Below the pieces are notes generated by a model. It worked only from the letters and a program-made list of their open reading frames with translations. It did no database searches and was not told where the DNA came from. Position numbers and translations under genes: made by a program. From the NCBI GenBank assembly GCA_013215375.1, contig JABSRB010000011.1:124001-188000 (forward strand): 64,000 nt of DNA, written 5' to 3'. Source of the DNA: Oceanospirillaceae bacterium (GTDB taxonomy: Bacteria; Pseudomonadota; Gammaproteobacteria; Pseudomonadales; Balneatricaceae). Positions 24,687-33,374 of this stretch are shown here, one piece after another (position 1 is the stretch's first letter; each line of letters begins with the position of its first letter).

Positions 24687-27535
24687 TTGTCCCTAATCTC
24701 ATCGGCGGAGAAGAAGTTAATCATCTTTTCCAAATTCAGAGCCTGTTCGCCCAATTGATCACTGGCCTTTGAGGCATGTTCCACGATGGCGGAATTCTCA
24801 ATCGCTATCTGATCCATTTGGTTTATTGATTTATTGATTTGACTCACACTCTCGAACTGCTCTGCATTCAAACTGGCTATTTCTTCTACGAATCCAGCCG
24901 CTTCGTTAATGCTGGAGAGTATATCGGCAAGCTTTTCGCCCGAGTCAAGCGCTAGCCTCATACCCTCTTTGACATTTTCATTACTAATTTTAATCGAAGC
25001 CGTTATCTCTTTTGCCGACTTGGCACTGATAGTGGCTAACGCTCTCACTTCGCTGGCGACTACATTAAACCCTCTGCCCTCCTCCCCGACCCTCGCAGCC
25101 TCCACGGCAGCATTTAACGCTAATAGATTAATTTGAAAAGCAATTGAATCTATGACACCTACCACCTCGGTAATTTTTTTACTCGAGCGTTCTATTTCAA
25201 TCATCGCCTGTAATGTCGAATCGACCGCTTCACCTCCCTGTTTTGCAAACACCCGAGTATTTTGAAAAATATCGCTTGCCTGAACAGAAAATTTGGCACT
25301 CTCACTGACTTTTTCAGTTATTAATCCCATACTAAAGGCTGAATCTTGCAAGTTAGTGGATTGAAATTCCGTGCGTTTATTAAGGTCAAGGTTGGCAAGT
25401 GCTATTTTAGAAGCTCCCGCTTTCACTAACCGTGCGGATTGTTGAATCTGCTTGACGACTTCATTTAACTTATCACTGGTCGCATTTACATTCAGTTTTA
25501 ACTGGTTATATATACCTTGATAGTCAGTTTCTATTTTTTGTCCCAACTGACCATTGGCCATTGCCTCTATCACCCGTAAAGTCTCTTTGGTTACTTGCTC
25601 CGACACTGAGACTAAGCTATTTACGCTCTCTGATAAATGTGCAAAATAACCACTTTTTCCAGCCATATTGATACGCTGGGAGAGATCTCCCGCCAACGCA
25701 CTGTCAACGACACTTTGAACCTCTTTTTCGGTGGACAACTCTACAGTACGATCTTTCCATTCGATAACCGTCCCAAGACGTTTAGACTCATTGTTTAACA
25801 CTGGATTGGCTATCAAAGTCAAAGAGATGCCTTGAATAGAGATTTCCTCTGTCATTGTCGATATAGACTTAATCAGCTTTTCTGCCGTACTGGACTCGTG
25901 CGGTATTAACTCTAATAGTGTTAAATTCCCGACTACTTGATCAGGATTAAAATTCTTATTTTTAGTTTTAATTTGCAATTCAGCTGCTGCTAAAAACTTG
26001 TTCATTGCCACATTGCAATAAACAATTTTTCCCTCTATATCCACTACTAACATATTACTGCTGATGTGATCTAAGGCCTGTTTGATCCGCGTATTTTCGG
26101 CGAGCGCTCGCTTATCGGTTAACCTACGCAACTCCAAATTCTGCTGCATTTTAGCCAGAGAGCGTAATAAATTTCCCACTTCACATTGAGTGAGCGGGGT
26201 GATTTTATGATCCAAGATGCCCATAGAAACAGATTCGGCAATAGCTACCGCTTCATTTAAAGGCGCCGAAACACCCCGAGAAAATCTAATAGCCACTGCA
26301 ATCACTAATACCACAGCAAGAGCCGCTAACCCTAAATTTAAAGCGATACTGGTATAGACAGAGCTGAGCGCTTCACTCTTCTCAATATCGGCAATAATCC
26401 CCCAATTCAACCCGCTAATAGATAGCTTTGCATAAGAGGAGATAACTTCTCTCGCTCGATAGTTAAGGGCAGATACACTGCCACTTTCACCCGCAAACAA
26501 CCGTTTAGCCGACTGCGTATCAACCGCGGTTTTCAATACTGTATTGTCAGGATCAAACCTTGACTGGGAACGCATTAAACCTTCTTCCCCCACCAGATAG
26601 ACTTCACCGGTGCTGCCCATCCCCTTAGTGTTATGCAGAATGTCATTCATTATCGATATCGGGACTTGAAAAGCTAAAACCCCGATTAATTTGATGCCAT
26701 CATAAATTGGCGAGGCTATAAATGATGCAGGCTTGTCATATGATGGTAAATAGCGTTTAAAATCAATGACGACAGCTTGGTCGTCCGGTTGTAGTGAGAG
26801 TGCTTTTTTAAACACTAAGCTGAGGTTTGTCTGATGGTAGGGTCCGTCTTTCAAAGACGTCGCAAAATCAATTTCTTTGTAAACACTGTAAACAATTTTT
26901 CCATTCACCGGTTCAATCAAAAACATATCGTAAAAGTGAAACTTCTCGACATACCTTTTAAGCCTTAAATGATACTGCATATGAAATTTTGAATATTGGC
27001 TGCCATCTCTCGCATAGATTAAGTCATCTTTGCTTCCCAGCGCATATGGGTTGTTACTGATGTATAAATACTGCGCGACAATGCTGTTATCCTGCTGGGG
27101 AAGTAGCTCCTCTGTTCTAGGACTTTTTCCCGAATTTTCAATTTTGTAATGTTCCGCGAATTCTTGTTTATAATAGGATTCTAAGTCTTTTTTAATATCT
27201 ATCTTTTTATTACCTGCGACAAATTCATTTAAAATAGTATGCTGCGCTAAAGAATCCATTGAAGAGCTAAAATCACGCATTGCCTCTAATACATTTTTAC
27301 TCTCTGCAAGCACACCTACCTGGGTACTCATCAAGTCGAAATATTCTTCGATCTGCCCTGTCTTAGATATTCGCAAGTTATCCAGCAAGTCTATTTTTGC
27401 ATGATAGAGCGTATTACTTGCCAGAATAATATTGAGCACGCTTACCAATAATAATGGCAGTAGACCTACCGTTAACATTACTATGACTAAACGTTTCGCC
27501 AAGACTAAATTATTAAAAGCATGTAACAGTTTCAT
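24668..27535 (-). CDS. Large methyl-accepting chemotaxis protein with Cache and PAS-like domains
   Basis: A 955-residue chemoreceptor. A first membrane segment (about residues 15-40) precedes a long periplasmic double-Cache-type sensor ('YARDGSQYSKFHMQYHLRLKRYVEKFHFYDMFLIEPVNGKIVYSVYKEIDFATSL...FIASPIYDGIKLIGVLAFQVP'). A second membrane segment is near 390-415, then HAMP. A PAS-like segment follows ('ALDHISSNMLVVDIEGKIVYCNVAMNKFL'), then another HAMP-like region and the signalling tip '[23 protein letters not shown]'. The ligand is unknown. Its last six codons and stop lie inside a heptamer repeat. The ribosome site is weak (AAGG 13 bases before the ATG). Confidence 0.92.
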   Translation of the reverse strand: MKLLHAFNNLVLAKRLVIVMLTVGLLPLLLVSVLNIILASNTLYHAKIDLLDNLRISKTGQIEEYFDLMSTQVGVLAESKNVLEAMRDFSSSMDSLAQHTILNEFVAGNKKIDIKKDLESYYKQEFAEHYKIENSGKSPRTEELLPQQDNSIVAQYLYISNNPYALGSKDDLIYARDGSQYSKFHMQYHLRLKRYVEKFHFYDMFLIEPVNGKIVYSVYKEIDFATSLKDGPYHQTNLSLVFKKALSLQPDDQAVVIDFKRYLPSYDKPASFIASPIYDGIKLIGVLAFQVPISIMNDILHNTKGMGSTGEVYLVGEEGLMRSQSRFDPDNTVLKTAVDTQSAKRLFAGESGSVSALNYRAREVISSYAKLSISGLNWGIIADIEKSEALSSVYTSIALNLGLAALAVVLVIAVAIRFSRGVSAPLNEAVAIAESVSMGILDHKITPLTQCEVGNLLRSLAKMQQNLELRRLTDKRALAENTRIKQALDHISSNMLVVDIEGKIVYCNVAMNKFLAAAELQIKTKNKNFNPDQVVGNLTLLELIPHESSTAEKLIKSISTMTEEISIQGISLTLIANPVLNNESKRLGTVIEWKDRTVELSTEKEVQSVVDSALAGDLSQRINMAGKSGYFAHLSESVNSLVSVSEQVTKETLRVIEAMANGQLGQKIETDYQGIYNQLKLNVNATSDKLNEVVKQIQQSARLVKAGASKIALANLDLNKRTEFQSTNLQDSAFSMGLITEKVSESAKFSVQASDIFQNTRVFAKQGGEAVDSTLQAMIEIERSSKKITEVVGVIDSIAFQINLLALNAAVEAARVGEEGRGFNVVASEVRALATISAKSAKEITASIKISNENVKEGMRLALDSGEKLADILSSINEAAGFVEEIASLNAEQFESVSQINKSINQMDQIAIENSAIVEHASKASDQLGEQALNLEKMINFFSADEIRDKLKAKS

Positions 27536-27674
27536 ATAATAGAATTACCTTGGAGTACAGATGAGAAAAGAAGGTGACATTGCGTTTGAATAATATTCGC
27601 CACAGCCTAACTATAGACAACAAAAGTGATTCACGCCGACTTGTACTTAAAATTCAAAAAAAAGCCGCTATTTC

Positions 27675-27726
27675 AGCGGTGAGCGGTGAGCGGTGAGCGG
27701 TGAGCGGTGAGCGGTGAGCGGTGAGC
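27675..27726 (+). repeat. Heptanucleotide tandem repeat AGCGGTG (7 copies)
   Basis: Seven exact copies of AGCGGTG followed by AGC, in the 460-bp gap between the chemoreceptor start and the aldehyde dehydrogenase stop. Unlike the other arrays it is not next to a stop codon. The gap contains no gene that I trust; it is filled by this array, hairpin copy 2 and the next array. Confidence 0.95.
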
Positions 27727-27774
27727 AAGAAGAGGATTTTAACCCCATCCTCTGTCAATACATTTATTTTAGCT

Positions 27775-27893
27775 CAATCTTTTAAATCTTACCTCTGTGT
27801 TCTCTGTGCCCTCTGTGGTGAAAAAAATCTTTTAAAGACTATTTACCACAGAGAGCACAGAGGCGCTTCGCTACACAGAGAAAACCTGAGACA
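27775..27893. repeat. Hairpin repeat (family B), copy 2
   Basis: Same arrangement as the copy at 24551: CTCTGTGTTCTCTGTGCC, CCTCTGTGGTGAAAAAAATC, a central TTTTAAAGA, TTTACCACAGAGAGCACAGA, then the constant CGCTTCGCTACACAGAGAAA tail. It is flanked on both sides by heptamer arrays. Confidence 0.85.
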
Positions 27894-27960
27894 TTTTAGC
27901 TTTTAGCTTTTAGCTTTTAGCTTTTAGCTTTCTAGCTTTCTAGCTTTCTAGCTTTCTAGC
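27894..27960 (-). repeat. Tandem repeat: five TTTTAGC heptamers then four TTTCTAGC octamers
   Basis: Five copies of TTTTAGC pass directly into four copies of TTTCTAGC, with degenerate AGCTCA units continuing to about 27985, some 12 bases beyond the aldehyde dehydrogenase stop. On the minus strand every unit contains TAA or TAG. Confidence 0.93.
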
Positions 27961-27996
27961 TCATAGCTCACATCTTTCTAGCTCACAGTTAATCCC

Positions 27997-29496
27997 TTAC
28001 TCCACATCCAGCCAAATAGTTTTCACTTGCGTATATTGGTCGTGAGCTTGTAGTGAGTTATCGCGACCACCGAAGCCCGATAGCTTAAAGCCGCCAAAAG
28101 GCGTGCTGATATCCCCTTCGCTATAGCAATTCACCGAGACGGTGCCTGCCTGTAATTTACGGGCATACTGGTGTGCCTTTTTGAGATTGGCGGTATATAA
28201 AGAGGCATGTAGTCCATAGCAGTTGTCGTTAGCCATCATCAATGCGTGCTCGTCAGATTCTGCCTCTAATATTGAGAAGACCGGGCCGAAGATTTCCTCC
28301 ACTGCGATAATCATGTCTGGGGTGACATTGTCGAATAAGGTGGGTGCGATAAATAACCCATCGCCAATTGTGATAGATTCACCACCGATCAGTAGTGTTG
28401 CCCCCTGCTGTTTACCCAGTTCGATATAAGCCATGATCTTGTCATACTGTGCGCGGTTTATAATAGCCCCCAGCATGTGGTCTGGGTTCAGTGGGTCACC
28501 GGTCTTCCAATCTTGCATTTGCTGTAGGATTTTCTCGGTCAACTGCACTTTCAGATCTTTGTGGATGATAATGCGCGAGTTGGCGGTACAGTTCTGCCCC
28601 ATATTCCACAGCGCCGCTGCGACTATATTCTCTGCCACTGAATCTAAATTTTCAGCATCGCAAAGCACTACGCTGGGGCTCTTGCCTCCGCATTCAAGGA
28701 TGATGCGTTTCAAGTTGCTGCGCGCAGAATACTCGAGAAAGCGCCTGCCGGTGGCAGTGGAACCGGTGAAAGACACCACTTGCACATCTTCGTGCATCCC
28801 CAGTGGCTCACCCACATCTGGGCCAAAGCCTGGCAACACGCTGAAGACACCAGCGGGAATACCCGCCTCTATCGCCAGCTCTGCAATGCGCAGTGTTGTC
28901 ATACTGGTTGATTCCGCAGGTTTAACGATCACTGAGTTACCTGCTGCCAATGCGGGGGCTAGCTTCCAAGCCACCATCATCAACGGGAAGTTCCAAGGTA
29001 ATACACAAGCGACCACCCCCAGCGGCTCGCGCACTATCATGCCGATAGCGCCATTGCCTGAAGGCGAGAGCTGATCGTATAACTTATCAGTAGCCTCTGC
29101 GTGCCATTGGATGCAATGCACTGTCTCAGGGAGGTCTGTTTTCACACACTCGTGAATCGGCTTGCCCGCCTCTAACGTTTCCATCACCGCCAGTTCCAGC
29201 GCGTGTTGCTCAATCAGACTGGCTAATTTAGCAATCGCAGTTTTTCGCTCACTCGGATGCAATTGCGACCAGTCACCGCGCTCAAAAACCGCCTTGGCAT
29301 TGGCGACCGCCAAATCTACATCCGCGGTATTACAAGCGGCGATATAAGCCAGCACTTCCCCGGTTGCAGGATTGATGCTGGGCATAGTGGCGCCATCAAT
29401 AGCATCGACAAACTCGCCATTGATAAAGGCCTGAGTCGGTAATGTTAGTCCAGCCGCTATCGCTTTATATTCTGCAGTACTCAATAATTCAGACAT
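27997..29496 (-). CDS. NAD(P)-dependent aldehyde dehydrogenase, probable alpha-ketoglutarate semialdehyde dehydrogenase
   Basis: A 499-residue aldehyde dehydrogenase with all catalytic residues: Asn169 (PWNFP), Glu268 (LECGGKSP) and Cys303 (GQNCTANS), and a Rossmann FTGSTATGR turn near 243-251. By overall sequence it belongs to the PuuC/AldH group. It begins 11 bases after a DapA-like gene's stop, so the two form an operon. With a GntR regulator and a proline-racemase-type epimerase nearby, the best inference is the last step of trans-4-hydroxyproline catabolism, oxidising alpha-ketoglutarate semialdehyde to alpha-ketoglutarate. A polyamine or other semialdehyde substrate is the main alternative. 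AAGGGTG lies six bases before the ATG. Confidence 0.87.
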   Translation of the reverse strand: MSELLSTAEYKAIAAGLTLPTQAFINGEFVDAIDGATMPSINPATGEVLAYIAACNTADVDLAVANAKAVFERGDWSQLHPSERKTAIAKLASLIEQHALELAVMETLEAGKPIHECVKTDLPETVHCIQWHAEATDKLYDQLSPSGNGAIGMIVREPLGVVACVLPWNFPLMMVAWKLAPALAAGNSVIVKPAESTSMTTLRIAELAIEAGIPAGVFSVLPGFGPDVGEPLGMHEDVQVVSFTGSTATGRRFLEYSARSNLKRIILECGGKSPSVVLCDAENLDSVAENIVAAALWNMGQNCTANSRIIIHKDLKVQLTEKILQQMQDWKTGDPLNPDHMLGAIINRAQYDKIMAYIELGKQQGATLLIGGESITIGDGLFIAPTLFDNVTPDMIIAVEEIFGPVFSILEAESDEHALMMANDNCYGLHASLYTANLKKAHQYARKLQAGTVSVNCYSEGDISTPFGGFKLSGFGGRDNSLQAHDQYTQVKTIWLDVE

Positions 29497-29506
29497 AACG
29501 GCACCC

Positions 29507-30409
29507 TTAGTTAGACATCAATTTATCTAATTTAACCGCGGCTGTTTCGATCACACGGGTCACTTGTGCCGACATCTCGTCACTCAGTGCCATCATTGGC
29601 AAGCGCACTGGCCCACCGTCGATTCCCTGTAGCTTAGCGCCCAATTTTACACATTGCACAAATTTACCGCTCTGCTCTAGCAGCTCCATTACTGGCATCA
29701 GAATCGCCATAAACTGTTGACCTTTAACGAAGTCTTTATCGATCACACAAGTTTGGTAAAAAGCCACACAAGCCTTAGGGAAGATATTGGCGCAAGCGCA
29801 GACCCAGCTCTGGGCCCCCCAACTAAAAAACTCTAATACTTGATCTTCAGCACCGGCGCTAAGCTGAACTTGCGGGTAATTCAAGGTCAATTGATGGATG
29901 CGATTAACATCACCACTAGATTCTTTGATCGCCACAATATTTTTTCTATCGGCTACGGCATCCATAAAGCTAGTGCCCATTTCTACACCTGTGCGCCCCG
30001 GGTAGTTGTAGAGAATGATTGGCAGATCCGCCGCTTCATCAATACGAATCACATGTGCCGCCAGCTCCGACTCATCCGGCAATGAATAAGGAGGCGCTGC
30101 CACTAACATGGCATTCGCACCCGCAGCTTTCGCCGCTGCGGCATAAACATAGCTTTCGGTCGCCAACATGTCGTTTACGCCAGCGATCCAAGGCACTCGC
30201 TTGGCAATGTAATCATTGGCAAAATCAAATTGTGCCAGGCGCTCCTGTTTTGACAGGGCATAAAACTCACCGGTAGAACCACCGACAATCAAGCCGTGTA
30301 CGCCACTGTTAATTTGTTTATCGATGACCCGCTTCCAAGCGCTGTAATCAATGCTGCCATCGGCTTTAAAAGAGGTAATTATGGGTGTGTAAATGCCTTG
30401 AAGTTTCAT
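29507..30409 (-). CDS. DapA-family lyase/deaminase, probable 1-pyrroline-4-hydroxy-2-carboxylate deaminase
   Basis: A 300-residue class I aldolase-type barrel of the dihydrodipicolinate synthase family. The Schiff-base lysine is Lys162 (VAIKESSGD), the proton-relay tyrosine Tyr134 (YNYPGRTG), and GGSTGE at 43-48 binds the alpha-keto acid. Members beside hydroxyproline epimerases and semialdehyde dehydrogenases are pyrroline-hydroxy-carboxylate deaminases that yield alpha-ketoglutarate semialdehyde. That is the function I infer here, with a generic DapA-like lyase as the alternative. GAGG lies six bases before the ATG. The dehydrogenase follows after 11 bases. Its promoter region contains an inverted-repeat element at 30511-30678. 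Confidence 0.85.
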   Translation of the reverse strand: MKLQGIYTPIITSFKADGSIDYSAWKRVIDKQINSGVHGLIVGGSTGEFYALSKQERLAQFDFANDYIAKRVPWIAGVNDMLATESYVYAAAAKAAGANAMLVAAPPYSLPDESELAAHVIRIDEAADLPIILYNYPGRTGVEMGTSFMDAVADRKNIVAIKESSGDVNRIHQLTLNYPQVQLSAGAEDQVLEFFSWGAQSWVCACANIFPKACVAFYQTCVIDKDFVKGQQFMAILMPVMELLEQSGKFVQCVKLGAKLQGIDGGPVRLPMMALSDEMSAQVTRVIETAAVKLDKLMSN

Positions 30410-30510
30410 GGTTAGTCCTCAATTTCAGCGCCGAAGTTGAACCTACAGCGGCTGGTTTTTAATCCTGAAATACTCATGCGCTCGCTTCGATCACTATTCT
30501 TGATCAAGCT

Positions 30511-30678
30511 TCTAGGAGCCTGTCCGAGACCAGACTAATCTACTGCGACCAAGCCCATTTGGTTAAAATTAACGCCCATTATCGTTAAATAGCACGCTAT
30601 TTGCCTAAAATGCCCGCTAATTTTTCCTCAAATAATCTTGCCCTCGCTACGATCGCAGTTCTCGGACAGCCTCCTAGA
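30511..30678. repeat. MITE-like element with 18-bp terminal inverted repeats (family C)
   Basis: TCTAGGAGCCTGTCCGAG at the left is matched by the reverse complement of CTCGGACAGCCTCCTAGA at the right with one mismatch in 18. The 132-bp interior has no coding frame. This is the hallmark of a non-autonomous transposable element. It lies between the DapA-like gene and the regulator's predicted binding motif at 30719. I see no convincing target-site duplication. GCCTGTCGGGCTTG-type fragments at 31989 and 52475 may be distantly related. Confidence 0.8.
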
Positions 30679-30718
30679 GTATCGAAGTGTCATTGAGGAA
30701 AACCATACTACATTGAAT

Positions 30719-30731
30719 ACAGTTTGTATAC
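30719..30731 (-). promoter_or_regulatory. Candidate GntR operator, site 1
   Basis: The minus strand reads GTATACAAACTGT. A copy with one difference (GCATACAAACTGT) occurs at 33095-33107, upstream of the epimerase. FCD-type GntR proteins often bind TNGTATACNA-like palindromes, and TTGTATAC is present here. It lies ~165 bases ahead of the regulator gene. Confidence 0.55.
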
Positions 30732-30895
30732 TAAGAGCGTTTTTCTAAATTATTGCTCATCAAAGCGCGCTGATAATACTTAAACTATGCACCTAACTCG
30801 CTTGTATGTGACATTTAGTCGACGCTCAGTTATCTTTAAGCAATCTTTTGCTGACTTAAGCATTATCAATAAACCAAATTTTCAGGATCCAACTT

Positions 30896-31600
30896 TTGAG
30901 CAAAAACACTGAAGCCACGCCAAAACGCACCCGTGGAGAGAGCGCAAATCGTATTTTTAAAGCATTGCGCGAAGAAATTTTATCGATGCAATTGGGCCCA
31001 GGACAGCCTTTAGATGAAGTGAGTTTGGCCGAGCGCTTTGGCGTTTCAAGATCTCCAGTGCGTGAGGCTTTAGTGCGCTTAGCCGCCCAAGGCTTGGTCA
31101 ACACCTTGCCCAACAAAAGCACCATCATCGCGCCACTGAATATTGAAGAGTTCCCGCAATACATCGACGCATTAGACTTATTGCAACGCGCCACCCATCG
31201 CCTCGCAGCAACACTGCGCAACGATGCAGACTTAGCGGATATCGATTTGTGCCAGCAGCAGTTTACACAGGCTGTCAAAGAGGGTGATGTTGTAGCAATG
31301 ATAGAGCGCAATCAGGCCTTTCACATGGCGATTGCCAACGCCTCACACAATAATTATTTAGCCAAGAGTTACGCTAGTTTATTAGATGAAGGGCGTCGTA
31401 TCTTGAGGCTTTATTTTCGCTCCTACAATGATACTTTGCCCCCTGAGCTGGTCGTGGAGCACGATCGCATTATTGGCGCTATTCGCAATCAAGATGCAGA
31501 TTTAGCAGAGAGCCTAGCGCACGAGCATAGCCAAGAAGTTAAAACTCGCTTTCTTGAATATATGGCGACTAGCCATACATCAGGCATAAAAGTTATCTAA
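30896..31600 (+). CDS. GntR-family regulator with FCD domain
   Basis: A 234-residue regulator. The winged helix-turn-helix spans about residues 12-80 ('ANRIFKALREEILSMQLGPGQPLDEVSLAERFGVSRSPVREALVRLAAQGLVNTLPNKSTIIAPL'). A C-terminal all-helical FCD domain follows, with metal-binding type histidines ('RNQAFHMAIANASHN', 'EHDRIIGAIRNQDADLAESLAHEHSQEV'). It begins with TTG, since AGGA lies eight bases upstream and no ATG is near the conserved N-terminus. It is divergent from the DapA-like/aldehyde dehydrogenase operon and near the epimerase, so it probably regulates hydroxyproline catabolism through the motif shared by 30719 and 33095. Confidence 0.9.
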   Translation: MSKNTEATPKRTRGESANRIFKALREEILSMQLGPGQPLDEVSLAERFGVSRSPVREALVRLAAQGLVNTLPNKSTIIAPLNIEEFPQYIDALDLLQRATHRLAATLRNDADLADIDLCQQQFTQAVKEGDVVAMIERNQAFHMAIANASHNNYLAKSYASLLDEGRRILRLYFRSYNDTLPPELVVEHDRIIGAIRNQDADLAESLAHEHSQEVKTRFLEYMATSHTSGIKVI

Positions 31601-31614
31601 TTAGGAATTCTGAA

Positions 31615-31938
31615 TTGTCGTATTCTTTAAGTTTTATTTTTAATGTCATTCTTCTTATATTGGCTATTTATCACTTTAGAAGAAAAGTAGTAAGCAATCA
31701 GCTGCATGGTAAATCTGCAAAGAATTGGTTTAGTGGTGTATATGCTGTGGTCGCGATACTTATATCTGCATTTGGTTATGAGTATGTTGCTCTAATTTAT
31801 GAATTTTGTGGTGTCAGCATTTACCATGGTCCTGAAGGGATTGCCTATTTAACATCTGGCATTTTTAATATGATGATAGGATTTGCAGGCATCATTATTG
31901 GCCGAATTATAATTGGTTGGAACAGTGCTGAATTGTAA
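31615..31938 (+). CDS. Small membrane protein of unknown function
   Basis: A 107-residue hydrophobic protein with three predicted membrane segments (about residues 4-22, 42-65 and 80-101) and short polar loops, beginning with TTG. AGGA lies about eight bases upstream of this codon. It follows the GntR gene by 14 bases and may be co-transcribed. I do not recognise the family. It ends ~50 bases before the terminator of the convergent epimerase gene. Confidence 0.55.
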   Translation: MSYSLSFIFNVILLILAIYHFRRKVVSNQLHGKSAKNWFSGVYAVVAILISAFGYEYVALIYEFCGVSIYHGPEGIAYLTSGIFNMMIGFAGIIIGRIIIGWNSAEL

Positions 31939-31988
31939 ATACATAAAAATTAGGCATAGCGACAGTTCTTGTTCAATTATGGTACAAG

Positions 31989-32022
31989 GAGCCTTTCGGG
32001 CTTGAACGATCCCGACAGGCTC
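31989..32022 (-). terminator. Terminator hairpin after the epimerase gene
   Basis: On the minus strand GAGCCTGTCGGG pairs with CCCGAAAGGCTC around a short loop, starting one base after the epimerase stop codon. The stem is nearly symmetric, so it may serve both convergent genes. A similar GCCTGTCGGGCTTG string occurs at 52475. Confidence 0.65.
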
Positions 32023-33039
32023 TTAATCCCCCCAACAATCACTAAGGCTATAACCTTGCTGATAGGGATCACTAGGGTCAATGCCGATCTGATGCATGCC
32101 GTGAATCCAAGCTCGCCCTGACACTTTAGGCAATACCGCTGGCTTCCCAGCTACCTCACTAAGCCCCACAAAGGTCATATCAAAACGGCTGCCGATAATT
32201 GAGTAAGCGCTGTATTTATCACCCACCGCTATTTCACCGCGCGCATGCATCACTGCCATACGTGCACTGTTACCCGTGCCGCAAGGTGAGCGATCAAGAC
32301 GCCCCGGCGGCATCACTGTCGCACCACGCAACTCTTTCTCTGGGCCTTTATCAATTAACATCGCGTAAGCAATGCCTTTTAGCTGCTCGTTTTCTGGGTG
32401 CACTATGTGGTGGTGTTTGTTTATTTGGCGCTGTACCTCGTTGCCAATTGCCACGATCTGTTTGGCATTTTTCCGCTCAATGCTAATCCCCAATTGCGCA
32501 CAATCAACCAGCGCATAAAAAACCCCGCCAAAGGCGATATCGACCTTTAGCTTGCCGTAATTCTGCGTCTCTACGACAAAGTCTAAACTGTGTACAAAAC
32601 TGGGATTCATATCCAATTCCACCCGCTCGCACTTGCCATCTTTGCACTGAGCTGTAGCGGTGATCAATCCCGCGGGCATATCAAAGCGCACGATAGTCTG
32701 CGGCTCTTGCATCTCTATGATGCCGGTTTCCAACAATACGGTCGTGACACAAATACAGTTGGAGCCAGACATGGCATGCGCCTGATCGCCCTGCAAAATA
32801 ATAAAACCAGCATCGGCATCTGCCCGAGTCGGAGGCAATAATATATTGGTACTCATCTGCGCATAACCGCGCGGTTCAAAAACACAAAAGCGACGGATAC
32901 TGTCATCCACCTCATTAATGTAGGTCATTTTTTGCATCATAGTACTGCCGGGAATATCTAAGACTCCACCCGTAACTACCCTGCCGACTTCACCTTCCGC
33001 ATGAGCCTCAACCATATTCAAGGTCTTTTTCCAACGCAT
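32023..33039 (-). CDS. Proline racemase-superfamily epimerase, probable 4-hydroxyproline 2-epimerase (Ser/Cys type)
   Basis: A 338-residue member of the proline racemase superfamily. The second catalytic position keeps cysteine (Cys253 in DRSPCGTGNS). The first, usually cysteine in MCGHG, is serine here (Ser91 in AMSGSNCICV). Ser/Cys members are known in the family and include 4-hydroxyproline epimerases; the Cys/Thr dehydratase type is excluded by the retained Cys253. The expected step is trans-4-hydroxy-L-proline to cis-4-hydroxy-D-proline. A D-hydroxyproline oxidase or dehydrogenase, the next step, is not adjacent. The ATG used (MRWKK) has GGAG eight bases upstream; an ATG five codons earlier has none. 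A motif resembling the GntR site lies ~56 bases upstream. Confidence 0.85.
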   Translation of the reverse strand: MRWKKTLNMVEAHAEGEVGRVVTGGVLDIPGSTMMQKMTYINEVDDSIRRFCVFEPRGYAQMSTNILLPPTRADADAGFIILQGDQAHAMSGSNCICVTTVLLETGIIEMQEPQTIVRFDMPAGLITATAQCKDGKCERVELDMNPSFVHSLDFVVETQNYGKLKVDIAFGGVFYALVDCAQLGISIERKNAKQIVAIGNEVQRQINKHHHIVHPENEQLKGIAYAMLIDKGPEKELRGATVMPPGRLDRSPCGTGNSARMAVMHARGEIAVGDKYSAYSIIGSRFDMTFVGLSEVAGKPAVLPKVSGRAWIHGMHQIGIDPSDPYQQGYSLSDCWGD

Positions 33040-33094
33040 ATTGAGCACTCCCATTACAGGTTAATGACTGCAAATTATTAGCCGACACTATCTT

Positions 33095-33107
33095 GCATAC
33101 AAACTGT
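33095..33107 (+). promoter_or_regulatory. Candidate GntR operator, site 2
   Basis: GCATACAAACTGT differs by one base from the motif at 30719-30731 and lies about 56 bases upstream of the epimerase start. Two near-identical 13-mers in the two promoter regions of one inferred pathway suggest a shared regulator. Confidence 0.55.
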
Positions 33108-33251
33108 CGTCAATGGTTTAAATGCTATTTTTTACTCACAGAATGAGTCATCATTTTCAGTGACTGTGCATTCTGTCGCTTTTCAGGTAGGTGTTTTTAA
33201 ATGTTTGCGAGGGATAAAGCCTGATATTGGATGGGTGGTGTCTATGCTTTT

Positions 33252-33285
33252 AAAATGTCGGTTTATGACACATTGCGGACATTTT
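33252..33285. repeat. Inverted repeat AAAATGTC / GACATTTT
   Basis: Perfect 8-bp arms enclose 18 bases, in the ~335-bp gap between the epimerase start and the first cassette-like gene. It may be a protein-binding site or a small terminator. The 68-codon frame that crosses it has no coding features. Confidence 0.45.
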
Positions 33286-33374
33286 ATAACTATTCATTTA
33301 TCTATGGATGGTTGGATTAAACTTCACTATTCTAATCGAAACGACCTGCTCGAAAGTAGAGGCTAGTTAAAGTT

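Noticed and set aside
33160-33366. 68-codon open frame on the plus strand
   Set aside because: It has no ribosome site and crosses an inverted repeat and the region next to an attC-like box; composition is not protein-like.
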